Shown in pieces: positions 22,873-33,484 of a DNA stretch of 64,000 nucleotides (the stretch's first letter is position 1; every line of letters begins with the position of its first letter). Location: contig JAMJFZ010001781.1 of assembly GCA_026225945.1 (NCBI GenBank), forward strand, positions 310,001-374,000, given 5' to 3'. The notes below the pieces were generated by a model, which searched no databases, was not told the DNA's origin, and saw only the letters and a list, made by a program, of their open reading frames with translations. Source of the stretch: Cricetomys ansorgei. Its lineage: Eukaryota; Chordata; Mammalia; Rodentia; Nesomyidae. The translations under genes and the position numbers were made by a program.

Positions 22873-23737
22873 ATGTGTCTTTACCCTTCTCTTGAATATT
22901 TGTAGGTAGTCAAAGTAATCCAAGCCCAAACTGCCTACTCCACCAACCCTGCCAACCTAGAAATTTTGACAGGGGCTCCTGTTCCCATCATTGAAAATGG
23001 AAATCTTTACCTTAAACCATATCCAGAGTGCTTTCACATACACAAGACTGAGTTTGTATCAAGAAGAAATATGTGCAGTTCTGGCCTTGGTCCCTGGAGC
23101 ACTAGCTGAGAGGCAGCTGGAAGCCAGACCTTCTGTGTGAACAGTGACACCTGGATCAGATAATGATGTTGAAATTTTAGAGCAGACATTAAATGAGGGA
23201 ACCCTGAAGTCATCTTGTGTGACAATCAAGAGAGAATAATTGGGCTCAGGCTGAAATCAAACAATGATGGTCTACCTGTTCAGCTAGTCCAGGCTTACTC
23301 TTCCCTGGCTGGTGTGAGATTTGGAGAAAAAGTGACTCGGATAAATGGTAAAACTCTCCAGGCTGGAACCCTGATAAGACACACAAGGTGCTTAAACAGG
23401 CTTTGGAGAACAGATTAGTAGATGACTATTTGAGACAGGCCCTTCAAACAGATAATCGTTGTGCCTTAGGATAGTAGTAGACATGTTGGTTTTATCTTTA
23501 AACGTATAAAAAAACAAACCACCCACACTAAAACAGTCCTGTTGATGGAAGCAATCTACTTCACTCTACATAACCTGTGAAATCAATGGACAGAACATCA
23601 TTGGCCTGAAGGACTGGCAGACATACTGCCAACATCTGGAACTGCCGTCACACAGTAGCTACCATTACACTCATGCCTACTTTCATCTTTCCACAAATTA
23701 TTAAGCATTATGAAGACCCACTCCTGAGGCTCAGATG
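22873..23737 (+). pseudogene. Sdcbp: Processed pseudogene of Sdcbp (syntenin-1)
   Basis: Syntenin-1 is a two-PDZ scaffold protein that binds syndecan tails and PIP2. Its N-terminal sequence is recognisable from the ATG at 22873 (reading MCLYPSLE, a stop, then KVIQAQTAYSTNPA). The first PDZ region follows at about 23203-23400 ([20 protein letters not shown]), and the second-PDZ end at about 23580-23730 (INGQNIIGLKD in one frame, then a C-terminus close to the family PEV end). The exons are fused with no introns, so it is a retrocopy. A stop at codon 11, further stops and several frame changes show it is dead. Syntenin-2 fits less well. Sequence after 23737 may be retained 3' UTR, but I could not find a clear poly(A) tail. 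Confidence 0.85.
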
Positions 23738-24750
23738 CCATACACATGTAAACCCAGCTGAACTCTGTGCACATGAAGCTCTTGCACAGCCAGGGAGTAC
23801 GGCTGAAGGTGGGCCTTTTCATCTTACACCATGGCTAGAATCTTGCCATGGTGTGACTGGCTATCTGCTTCGGATTCCAAGATGTAGCCTTATCCTGTTT
23901 TTACAGATATAAAACTATCAAAAGATTTACTGACTTTTCTAGAATAGTTTCTCTCCTGAAAACCTAACGCTTCTGTAAGACATCCTGATTAGGATGACTG
24001 ACAGGCCTGCCTATGTATAGAACAGTCATTTTCCCCCAGGTGAACCATAATGCTCTTTGTATTACTTTGGCATCACTTTTTAACATGTTACTGTAGTAGG
24101 ACGCTTTACCAAGAAGGTTTTTGTACTGACAACCTTCCTTATGGTTACATGCCGCTTGGACTTCTGGGAACAGCTAAGGAGTTCTATTTAAGGGAGTATT
24201 GTCAGAATTGTCAGTTAGTAGCAAAGGACAGAGGAGTTAGGGCAGAGGACGATGGGAAAGCATGCTATGGGACAATTAATGGATAGAAGATTTTAGAAAT
24301 TAATCCAGTTCTCCAAGTTTAGACAGATAAACACAGCCAGCCAGAAGGTTCTTCCTTTCTAACCTTTTCTAACCTTTGAGAGCTAAAGGGTTAAAAAAAA
24401 TTACAAGTTAGGAATCTGTCTCTGTAACAGTTGGGGCAGAGCAAAAGAACTGAGGCAGTTACTAGTGGAATAGTAACAGTTACAATTGGCTCCTAACAAA
24501 TAGGGCTTCAGAGCTCAGCTACAACAACAGAAACCATTTATATGTTACCACAGTCTACTTAGGGTAGCCTGCCTTTGACAGTTGTTTTTTGTTTGTTTGA
24601 AGTTTTCTGGTTAGTGTGTGTAAAATGTCAATCAATACTGGTTCATTCCATATAAGTATTATTTCAAGAATTGCCATGATTATCATTAAAATTCAACTAT
24701 CTTCACTTGAATGTGTATTGACTGTTTTCTTAACTATAGTGATCATCAGT
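23738..24750. other. Possible Sdcbp-retrocopy 3' UTR; otherwise nothing recognised
   Basis: AT-rich sequence directly follows the retrocopy stop region and lacks known repeats until the B1 at 24751. Its length is plausible for a retained 3' UTR, but I cannot confirm it by eye. Confidence 0.3.
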
Positions 24751-24883
24751 CAGGCATTGTAGTACACACCCTTAATCCCAGCACTCAGGAGACAGAACCA
24801 AGTGGATCTCTGTGGGTTTGAGGCCAGCCTGGTCTACACAGTGAATTCCAGGACACCCAGAGCTACATAGAGAGACCCTGTCT

Positions 24884-24914
<31 letters not shown>
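24751..24914 (+). repeat. B1 SINE
   Basis: Full-length B1 ('aatcccagcactcaggagac', 'gaggccagcctggtctacac') with a 28-nt A tail. Confidence 0.9.
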
Positions 24915-24923
<9 letters not shown>

Positions 24924-25611
24924 CAACTATAGCAAGAATCTAGAATAAAACCCCAAATGTAATTACTGCTGCCATTTAAAAACCTGAAATGGCTGGAGAG
25001 ACGGCTCGGCTAGGCTCACAGCCAAAACAACAAAACCTGAAATGTTAGTTCTGTATTACACTGAAAGGTACACTGGCCTGAAGCAGCTTAATGATATTGA
25101 GGGCACCATAGCTGGTTACCTGTACTTGAGACTTTCTAGTACTTGCATAATGGAAACCACTTCTAAAAGTTGCCCTATCACTTTCTGAAAAACAACTGCT
25201 ATATATTAAATATAAAACTTCTTATACTAAACAGGATTTTGGACTCTCTTTATTACATGTGTAGATTAAGTGGGTAATACTTAACTTTGGCACCTGAATT
25301 CTAACATTATGTTCCCTAGCTTGGGGGGCAGTCTTGGGATGCTTTTCTCCACGTCCTAATTTGTTCCAGTTCCCGACTCCTCCCTTCCCGCAGACAAAAC
25401 GGCTCTGACTCTTTCTCCTGAGTTTCTTCTTTGTTTATACTTATCCTATTTAATCCTATTAAAATAAATGTCTATAAAGTTACATTTTCATCTGAAAGAA
25501 AAGACGAAAGTCATCCTCAACCACACAGCTCCAGTTCCAGGTTAGCTTGGGTTATATGAGATCCGGCCTTTGGGGGGAATGGGAGGGGGGACCAAAACAA
25601 AAAACTACACA

Positions 25612-25840
25612 AGGCTAGAGAATTGGCTTGGCCACTAAGAGCACTTGCTCTTGCAGAGGACCAGGGCTTTTCCCAGCACTCACATGGAGGTTCCCAGTCA
25701 CCTGTAACTCCAGTCCTAGCAGATCCAGTGCCCTCTTCTGACTTCCATTTGTACCAGGCACACATATGGTACACATACATACATACAGACAAAACATCTA
25801 TACACATAAAGTAATAAAATGTTAAAAATTAAAAAAAAAC
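25612..25840 (+). repeat. B3-like SINE
   Basis: 'actaagagcacttgctcttg', 'cagaggaccagggcttttcc', 'actccagtcctagcagatcc' and a CATA-rich tail. Confidence 0.75.
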
Positions 25841-26220
25841 AACCACAAAACTTAAACATAACAGAAAGTTACCTCTGATTTCGTAGAATTATGTCTGGGG
25901 GTTTCTGTTACAGAAAAGAAGAGTTTTGTAAATAATGTCCTGACATGGTCATTTTTCAGGTTAACATCTAACTGAGAAAGGATATGCCATGATATCATCA
26001 GTGTGCTGTCATGTAAAAACATGCACAGAAAAAATAAGTAGGAAACATAGCAACATAGCATCTTGAGTACTAAGATTATTAGGTGATTTTTATTGTACTA
26101 TTAACATATTTTGTTGTGCCTGTTCTGAACTTCCTACAGTCATCAGTATGTAAATACTTACAATCAGAGAGAAAATGATGTTTCCTTTTTTTTTAGTATC
26201 TTTTTAAAAAATATTTTGAG

Positions 26221-26384
26221 CTGGGCAGTGGTGGCACATGCCTTAAATCCTAGCACTCAGAAGGCAGAGGCAGGTGGATCTCTGTGAGTTCCAGGCCAGC
26301 CTGGTCTGCAGAGTGAGTTCCAGGACAGCCAGAGTTACAATAAAGAAACCCTGTCTCAAAACAACCAAAAACAACAACAACAAC
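26221..26384 (+). repeat. B1 SINE
   Basis: Full-length B1 ('ctgggcagtggtggcacatg', 'ttccaggccagcctggtctg') with an A-rich (CAA)n tail that runs into the purine repeat. Confidence 0.92.
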
Positions 26385-26387
26385 ATA

Positions 26388-26504
26388 GATGGAGGGAGGG
26401 AGGGAGAGGGAGAGGGAGAGGGAGAGGGAGAGGGAGAGGGAGAGGGAGAGGGAGAGGGAGAGGGAGAGGGAGAGAGAGGGAGAGAGAGGGAGAGAGAGGG
26501 AGAG

Positions 26505-26558
<54 letters not shown>
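26388..26558. repeat. Long (GGGAGA)n/(GA)n polypurine tract
   Basis: About 170 nt of pure A/G on the plus strand: GGGAGA hexamers, then GAGA dinucleotides. It grew from the tail of the adjacent B1. Frames reading long RERERE or PLPLPL runs are artefacts of the repeat. Confidence 0.95.
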
Positions 26559-26561
<3 letters not shown>

Positions 26562-27054
26562 CCTGAATGTACCTGTGTACTACATTCTTAGTATCCACGG
26601 CAGTCAAGAGTTGGATTCCATGGAACTGGCGTCACAGACTTTTGTGAAATGAAATGTGGGTGCTGGGAATCAAACCCCTGGTCTGATTTTTAACACTAGG
26701 GGAAACGAATTCTTAGAAAGCTTCAGAACAGTTTGTTCTTATTTCATACGACTCACTTGGACCAGAAACTTTGGAAACATCACCTAATATTACCTGGCTT
26801 GATGCCTGTAAAATTCATGCTGAACTTTAGTTCCCAATATGAGATATTAGAAGGTGAGGTCAAATGGGGTGATTAGGACTTTGTACTCGAAAATTCATTA
26901 ACCCACCCATTTGGTTATAAGGTTAATAGTTTATCTCCAGAGCAATTAGGACTTTGCACTCAAAAGTTTGTTAATCCAGTCACGTGATTATCCAAAAAAA
27001 AAAAAAAAAGGTTTATACCTCCAGAGCGATTCTGTTATGAATACAAGTTTGCCT

Positions 27055-27172
27055 AGCCTCCTAATGAGGCAGAGACAAGCAGATTCAGTCTAGTCTACAG
27101 AGTGAGTTCCAGGACAGCCAGGGCTACACAGAGAAACCCTATCTCCAAAAACAAAACAAAACAAACAACAAA
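27055..27172 (+). repeat. B1 SINE, 5'-truncated
   Basis: Begins inside B1 ('cctaatgaggcagagacaag') and continues 'agtgagttccaggacagcca' to an A/C-rich tail. Confidence 0.8.
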
Positions 27173-27878
27173 ATACCTTACCCCACAAGGTATTGTGGTA
27201 TTAGCAACAGAAAGTGGTCTTAAGACAGACGCTTCTCACTGTAACACCACATCCAGTGCCCAAGTCCGGACTCTGCCTCCAATCTAATTTTGACTCAACC
27301 CTGTCATGCGCACTGCCCCCACCCCTCATCCACAGCATCCTAAGAAGGTCCTCATCGAGGCCCTGCCCACCAGTAATGCAACCTATCTCCATGGTCACAG
27401 GGACCTTCAGGAGGAAGTCAGAGCTGATGCTAAAGCTCTGACTTCATGCCACAGGATCGGCAAGCAGCGTCTGGACCCTGCCCGACTCCTCTCCTGCCTT
27501 CATGGCCTGCCCTCAGCTTCCAGTGGCCAGGCTTTCTCTGGCCTCGGGCTTCCGGCTCGGTCCCTCTGGCCGAGGTCGCTGGCCCAGGCAGGGCCGGGGG
27601 AGACGCTCTGACACGCCTCCTCCCCGGCGCTGGGCCTTGCTGTGGCAGGGGGGCAGCACCGGGCTCCTCCAGCCTCGGCCTCCGGCACCCCCTGCCGGGT
27701 GCGCCCCGGTGCGGGCAGCCGAGCGGCCTTCGGCCCCAGCCGCGCTCCTGACGCCACGTCGCTCTCCACCGCGGCCAGGGAGGGCTCGCAACAAACACTG
27801 GCGAAGGGAGACGCACGCAGCGCCCACAAAACTGTGACCGCGCGAAACCAGCTGTCGGTCGCGCCAGGCGGAACTCAC

Positions 27879-27960
27879 CGTCAGGCTCCGGTCCGTTTCA
27901 GTAGAACGTTACCCCCTCCCCACACACCCCCGGAAGCAAGTCTGTCCACGTCCGGAAGTG
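27879..27960 (-). other. Candidate first exon leaving the CpG island leftwards
   Basis: Minus strand reads GAGCCTGACG and then GTGAGTTCC, a near-ideal splice donor with the exon end at 27879, just downstream of ETS-like sites. No downstream coding exon was recognised, so the gene is unnamed. Confidence 0.4.
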
Positions 27961-28012
27961 TTCAATCGGTGATCAGGTAGACAGGTTCAGAGCCACGCTG
28001 TTTCCGGATCCT

Positions 28013-28115
28013 GGTGGGCGTGGTCCTGTCTACAGAGTCTGGTGGGCGTGGTCCTGCCTACGGAGCCGGTGGGCGTGGTCCTGCCTACGGAGCCGGTAGG
28101 CGGGGTCCTAAGTCT
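28013..28115. repeat. 27-bp tandem repeat carrying GC/KLF boxes
   Basis: Units at 28013-28040, 28041-28067 and 28068-28094 read GGTGGGCGTGGTCCTG and then CTACGGAG, followed by a diverged fourth unit (28095-28115, GGTAGGCGGGGTCC). Each unit carries a GTGGGCGTGG-type zinc-finger box. Confidence 0.85.
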
Positions 28116-28125
28116 AGCCAAACTT

Positions 28126-29390
28126 CCAGACTTCTAGGACTACTAGCAGTTCCTTGCGGACTCCCTGGACGATAGCTTCTATTTCGTCTCTGCCTCCGAA
28201 GTGGAAAGGACCTACAGGTCGGACCTAAAAGTTTGAGGGAGGCATGATGTTGAGTGTCGGCTTTGTTCTTAGCCTATGCCGAACGTCCTCAGGTTCTTCC
28301 TGTGAAAAGAAAAATACTCACCGGGACAAGAGTCAGTTTTTCAGAGCTTTTGAAGACTATGTACTGAGTGTGCTCTCTGGAGGAAGCAGGGATGCAGCAT
28401 AGAGGGGTCTTACGTTGAAGGAGAGCTCTGTGGTGCTTGGAGGCGTAGAGACAAGTGGACACTCTCACAGCTGTGACAGAGGAAAGGGAGGAAAAAATCT
28501 TTGGGGCAGACAGGAGGATAGTGAGGCTTCTCGGAAAGGACGCTGGGTCAAGTCTCCAGAAGCCATTGGCCTCTGGCAGTTGTCAAGACCAGGGCACTGC
28601 TCTTGGGGAAGGATGACCACCAAGGTAATGAAACTGGATTTTAGTCGCTATGTCTGTCAAGAGAACCCAATGAATAGAGAAAGGGATTGAATCTCAAAGT
28701 TACGATTTATCTAGAAAGCCAGAAGTCTGAGAGGAGAGCAGATTGGTTATCCTAGAATCATGTATTTCAGATTATATAGGGAGAAGGAGACAGGGATGGA
28801 GGCAAAGACAGCCAGTTGTTCTGGAGCTCCGTTTTGCCTCTCTGGTCAGGTGGTCAGCCACATTTCTGAGACGTAATGTCTGTGTTTTGTTATCTTTTGC
28901 AGTCATTCGTGGTCTGTGGATGCTTGGATTCAGTCACTTCTGGAAAGTTGGAATCTGGTTAGTTCCTACTGCTATCAACCTTTTATTCCATCAGAGGTAT
29001 TAGGCCTGGGCTGGGAGTACAGATGAGAATGAGAGTGTGTCTGTGCAAATCTAATAATATGTACAGTTTGATTCCCTTCTACAGTATGGAGTACAAGATA
29101 ATACATAATACAGAATAGGAAACTGTCCTGAACTGTTCCCAACTGTTCATTCTGCACTGTTAGTAGTAACTCTGAGATCAGTATCATATGAAAGTTGACA
29201 TCCTGATACCATGCACCTGGTTGATTGTCAGAATGGCTTATTTGTAAGAGAATTCTCTGGTATGTAAAGATGTATGTCGGAGTCAAGTATAGTAGGATCA
29301 ATTTATCAGAACTTTACAAAAACATGTATCCAGATTTTACTTATACACTTTAAACAGTTTACTAATTAGTTCAGGTGGAACAGGTTTTAA
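28126..29390. other. No gene supported
   Basis: Unique-looking sequence right of the CpG island. Frames at 28415-28690 and 28743-29003 (plus) have no recognisable domain. A transcript starting rightwards from the island could use this region, but no convincing donor was found close to the island. Confidence 0.35.
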
Positions 29391-29399
29391 TTGTGCCCG

Positions 29400-29760
29400 C
29401 TTGGTGGAAGCAGGAGCTAGGCTGTTACTTTTCACTTTGCATAAGTGGCAGAGATGGGGACCCTGCTGGTGGCTGGAATGTAACTGAGGCTGCATCGGTC
29501 GCTGAGACCACAGACAGCTGTGGCTCTGCTGGCAGCTAGGCTACGCGAGCAGCTGCGGCGATCTCAGTGGCCGAAGCTATGCCCGTGATTGTAGGCTGTC
29601 CCTGAGACTGTGGCCATGCCGGTAGCTCTAGCTACATCAGAGGCGGGGACCGAACCATCAGCTTAGCTGCATCAACAACTGAGATCATGCTATCAGCTGT
29701 GGCCGTGCCAGAACTGAACTGGCATCAGCTGGAGCGGCTGCGTTGACAGCAACCGCAAAT
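29400..29760. repeat. Degenerate tandem repeat in the ERV2 gag region
   Basis: Loose repeats of words such as 'ctgagac', 'ctgtggc', 'gctggcagct' and 'agctgcatc' recur about every 40-60 bp. CpGs are more frequent than in the neighbourhood. Confidence 0.45.
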
Positions 29761-30265
29761 TCCTGTATGGGCGGCAGTCAGAGCTAGATGGGGGTGGAGG
29801 TGGACTTGAATTTCTGTATGGTCTATGAGGAGCATTAAGATGTACTGCCTCTTTAATTCCTACAACTTTTTGGAGTGAAGGCTGTTTTTCTATAGACATA
29901 TTTTGGAACATTCGTTCAGTTTCTCTGGCCATAGCTATTAAAGCTGGATAATTTGGATAGTCTCCATCATCCGAATCAAAATCTGAATCCTGGTATCTAG
30001 CAGCCTCACTTTTTAAATCAGATTCATCTCCTGGATCTGGTTGATCATCATCTGTATCTCCTTTAAGAGACAGAGCTTCCTCAATTTTCTTGGCCTCATC
30101 TTTAGATGTTATTCCAATTACCTCTGGCTCTACCAGATCTCCAGTATCCAGGCTGTCTTTTATCATTTTCCATAGCTCAAAAGTATCAGACATATTTTGC
30201 TCCTTATTTTGTTCCTGGTATTGCTGCAAAGCTTCTCCTACTTCCAACCAAGTTTGTAATTTCAT
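29693..30265 (-). pseudogene. ERV2 gag, N-terminal part
   Basis: A 190-codon frame that starts at an ATG 223 nt downstream of the PBS. It is acidic, with TGDLVEPEVIG near residue 40 and a D/S-rich stretch near 70-105. It ends in a proline run (PPPPPSSSD at about 151-159) typical of a region between matrix and capsid. No major homology region or zinc knuckle is present, so capsid and nucleocapsid are missing. Betaretroviral identity rests on the Lys3-type PBS and on general gag layout. It cannot make a full Gag. Confidence 0.6.
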
Positions 30266-30487
30266 GGTTCCCTTATGAGGAAACCAAGGGCATATTTTTT
30301 CTACAAACTCAGGAAAATGATACAGCTGTGTCTGGCCTACTTTGGCTCCGTGGCCTCAGAGCCTCTCTTTTAATAAATGCGCAAACAACATCTTTCCATT
30401 CTGATTGCCCATTTCGCCACCAACCTTCAACTGACTGAGTACTCGCCTTATTCACGTGGCGGTCCTCACTGATTCCCCGTATTCCAA

Positions 30488-30506
30488 GTCCCTGTTCCGG
30501 GCGCCA
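30488..30506 (-). other. Primer-binding site, tRNA-Lys3-like with one extra G
   Basis: Minus strand TGGCGCCCGGAACAGGGAC is the Lys3 primer site with one inserted G. It sits 3 nt from the LTR end. Lys3 priming is usual for MMTV/MusD-like class II elements. Confidence 0.75.
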
Positions 30507-30509
30507 CTC

Positions 30510-31058
30510 TGCCAGGGCCGGCCTGGCAAGTCGGACAGTACCTGGATGGAGAGTGGGACTGAAGGGCTTTATGAAGAGAGGGGAAAAGAGACGAGAGGGA
30601 AAAGAAATAGACCAGACACACACAGTATCATGTGCTCAGATGGAATGGAGCCGAAATTTTGTTTTTCCCTCCAATCTTATACCCCTTTCATCAGGGGGCT
30701 ACGTGCAGCTACAGGGGTTAGAACCAAGGTGTTAATTACAGGATGAGACAGTGCATAGGTAAAACATCCTGAATGAGATAGGTATCAGAGCAGGACAACT
30801 TCCCTGCTGAGGCGGGATGTTTACCTAGGGGAGACAGCCTCTCTCCAGTGGAGTTAGATGCTTAGAACAATAGCTCTCCAGGTGAAGTTAAAGGTTTAGC
30901 CAGAGAAGAAGTATCCCTTCAGGGGGCTTTGGCTTCCCTGTAAACAAGCCGCTCTAGGGCAGTCATTAATTATTCATGACTCAGTTTAGCTCAGAAGATC
31001 TCAGATAGCCAGAGGCTCACAGCAGGGTCTAGGCCCAGAGTCTGAAGGGCTCACCACA
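30510..31058 (-). mobile_element. 5' LTR of the ERV2 fragment
   Basis: About 549 bp with TGTGGTGAGCC start and CCTGGCA end in the minus reading. It has a TATAAG box (30676-30681) and a CATAAA signal (30568-30573) about 105 nt downstream. Confidence 0.65.
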
Positions 31059-31744
31059 TCGGAGCAGCTATGACTCGGAGTAAGGATTTTTGAAAGTATG
31101 AATCAAAGTTAGAAAACTGTGTTGGGTAACTGTGCATAAGGACCATTTCTCTTTAACACTCAGCTTTACTTTTGGAAAGTCTGTCACAAGTGGCGCTGTT
31201 CTTACTGTTGGTTTGGGTCAAGGTCTCATGAGGCCCAGACTGTCCTCCAATAGTCAGTCTTCCACCTTCAGCTTCCCAGGTTCTGAGACTGCAGGCAAGC
31301 AACATCATGCCAGTGTGACTTGACGCTGACTCTCACACCTTCCCGTGTCTCTGAAGACATTGTTGATTGACTGTGGTGTTTGATATTGTCTCTCATCCCT
31401 GGGCTGAGTGACAGCTGCCTCATTGGTTTGATCTGATTGTATGTTGAGGATGGGAATAAGTGATAGGTGTCAAGGAATTACTGCCAATAAAACCCTTTCT
31501 GTCCACTTTTAGGCAACTAAGAGATATAGAAAGAATGGCTCTTAGGGCTGCCTGAAGTGTATTTTTTAAAGTTTGTTTATCCTGTTGGTCTGTCCTAGCA
31601 TCTCCAGAAACACTGTGGCATTTCTTCATTAGAGGGTGTGCTTCTGCAGAATGTCAGCAGACAACAGCCATAGGATTCTTCAGGGAGAACACAAAACAGA
31701 GCTAATGAGCAAATATTTAAGGAAAGCTCATTTAAAATTTGGTA

Positions 31745-31890
31745 TTTGGTCCAGCAAGACAGCCCAGCAAGACTGAGTTAAATCACCTGAACTCACCTAA
31801 GGTGGAAGGAGAGAACTGGCTCCACAAACTTGCCTCCAACCTCCACACACAAATGGCACACACACAATAATAGTAATAAAAATAATAAAT
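31745..31890 (+). repeat. B3-like SINE
   Basis: 'ggtccagcaagacagcccag', 'aaatcacctgaactcaccta' and 'cttgcctccaacctccacac' follow the B3 order. Confidence 0.55.
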
Positions 31891-32281
31891 TTTTTTAAAA
31901 AATTAATTTAAAAATTAATTAAAAATTTTAAAAATTAAGCATTTGTCTATAGATGCTTTTAAATCTACTTGTCTAGTTATGCTTTTAAATCTCAATATCT
32001 AGTGTCTTTTCATCATTGGGAAGCTTTGCTCAGAACTTACAGTGTTAGGGCATGTCGAATTATCATTGCTTAAAGAGAACAGTCATGATAGAGTTAGGAG
32101 CACATGAACACAGGCCTAGAAAAGGTTAGTAGCACTAACAATTTTTATTTGGAGGAAAGCAATTTTTAAAATTCTTACTAAGTGCTATATTTTAGAAAGC
32201 TTATATAATATTACTATAATATATAATATATATACATAGATATCACTACACGGAAGAATTACACAAAACCAAAGCTCCCTC

Positions 32282-32290
32282 GTGCGCGCG

Positions 32291-32331
<41 letters not shown>
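32282..32331. repeat. (CG)n(CA)n microsatellite
   Basis: Alternating purine-pyrimidine run: CG dinucleotides then CA dinucleotides. Such sequence can adopt Z-DNA. Confidence 0.95.
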
Positions 32332-33185
32332 TATTTATCTATCAGTCTATCTAACTTTTGTTTTTGAAGCAAAATTTAGATTCTTTGGCTGGGTAGGGTG
32401 ATAGATCTATAGCACTAACCATTTAAAAATGAACTTTGGACCCCTGGGGAACACCGTTAACGATCACACACAGATGTAGTAAGTGAATTATATAAACAGC
32501 AATGAGGTCTTCTGTCAAAGCAAAGACACATATACTAGTATTTTAAATAGTAGGACTGCCCAAATGTCAAGATTGTGGTTTGACTTGGTTTTAATTTTGA
32601 GTGGTACTGGTTAAAAATAGTACAAATATCAAAAGATTTTTATTGGCCATTTTTATTGTCCAAAAGATTTTATCGGCTAATTCTATATAAAATCAAGCAT
32701 GTGTTGATCATTCTGTATGAATTAAATGTCTTTAATTACAAACAAGTTCAGACATAGATCTCTACACACAGATACAGAGGGTATTAAATTTACCTGGAAA
32801 TAATTATTTATAAAAGTAGTTATTTAAAGATGTTAACATAAACAAGTTAGACTTAATGAAAATGGACTTAAGGTTTCCTAAGTAGCTAAAATTCTGACAG
32901 ACTTAACAGAAAGCATAACTAATTATCTTAACAATTTTAGGCATTTTTGCAAGTGCTAAGACCAGATTAATACAAAAGCTCACTGTGTTTAAAACTCTGC
33001 TTTAAATACAGTACTCACTTTTAGTTTGTGTGGATGTGCTTAATTTTGACCTAAGAAATCCCAGTAACAGCACAGGACTACACTCCTTTAGGCTGTTACT
33101 CACAGACTCTGCACACCTCAGTTTGACCATTTGCCATTCAATTCATTGTCCTGGTTTCACTCCCCCCAACCTCCCACCCCTTTTC

Positions 33186-33216
<31 letters not shown>

Positions 33217-33317
33217 TCACCCATTTTGGAAAAATCCAGTCATTTTATCCAGGGCTAAATCCTATTTTATTATTTATTTATTATAAAAATCCTTCATTAT
33301 CTAAAATATTCCCTTTC

Positions 33318-33484
33318 ACTGGGCATAGTAGCATATGCTTTTAATCTCAGCACTGGGGAGACAGAGTCAGCTGGATCTCTGTGAGTTCAAGGCCACCCTG
33401 GTCTACATCGTGAGTTCTAGGACAGCTATGTAGCTATGTTAAGAGATGATAGATGATAGATAGATAGATAGATAGATAGATAAA
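33318..33484 (+). repeat. B1 SINE followed by (TAGA)n
   Basis: B1 body 33318-33446 ('ttttaatctcagcactgggg', 'gaggatctctgtg'-like middle) with a (GATA) tetranucleotide run to 33484. Confidence 0.85.

Larger units (their letters stand above)
27470..28125. promoter_or_regulatory. CpG island, probable promoter
   Basis: GC-rich, CpG-dense stretch, unlike the AT-rich surroundings. It holds CCGGAAGTG (27952-27960) and CCGGAAGC (about 27930) ETS-type sites and several GTGGGCGTGG boxes (28013-28094). The overlapping frames on both strands are G/C-driven and do not resemble a protein. It is probably a housekeeping promoter. In mouse Tprkb and Dusp11 lie near the Nat8 cluster, but I recognise no exon of either here. 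Confidence 0.7.
29400..31058 (-). mobile_element. ERV2 (betaretrovirus-like) 5' fragment
   Basis: In minus orientation: an LTR (31058-30510), a Lys3-type PBS (30506-30488), a short leader, and the N-terminal part of gag (30265 downward). It then loses similarity near 29400. No pro, pol or second LTR is next to it, so it is truncated. Confidence 0.7.

Noticed and set aside
25852..26061. Minus frame ending at a GTAACT donor after CAGAG
   Set aside because: Acceptors exist, but the peptide resembles no Tprkb or Dusp11 sequence, and the frame is AT-driven.
26274..26652. Long frames encoding RERERE, GEGEGE or PLPLPL runs
   Set aside because: They are translations of the GGGAGA/GA microsatellite and its B1 neighbour, not genes.
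27430..27980. Overlapping frames of 100-128 codons on both strands
   Set aside because: They lie in a CpG island where GC richness removes stop codons. No start context, domain or splice consistency supports coding.
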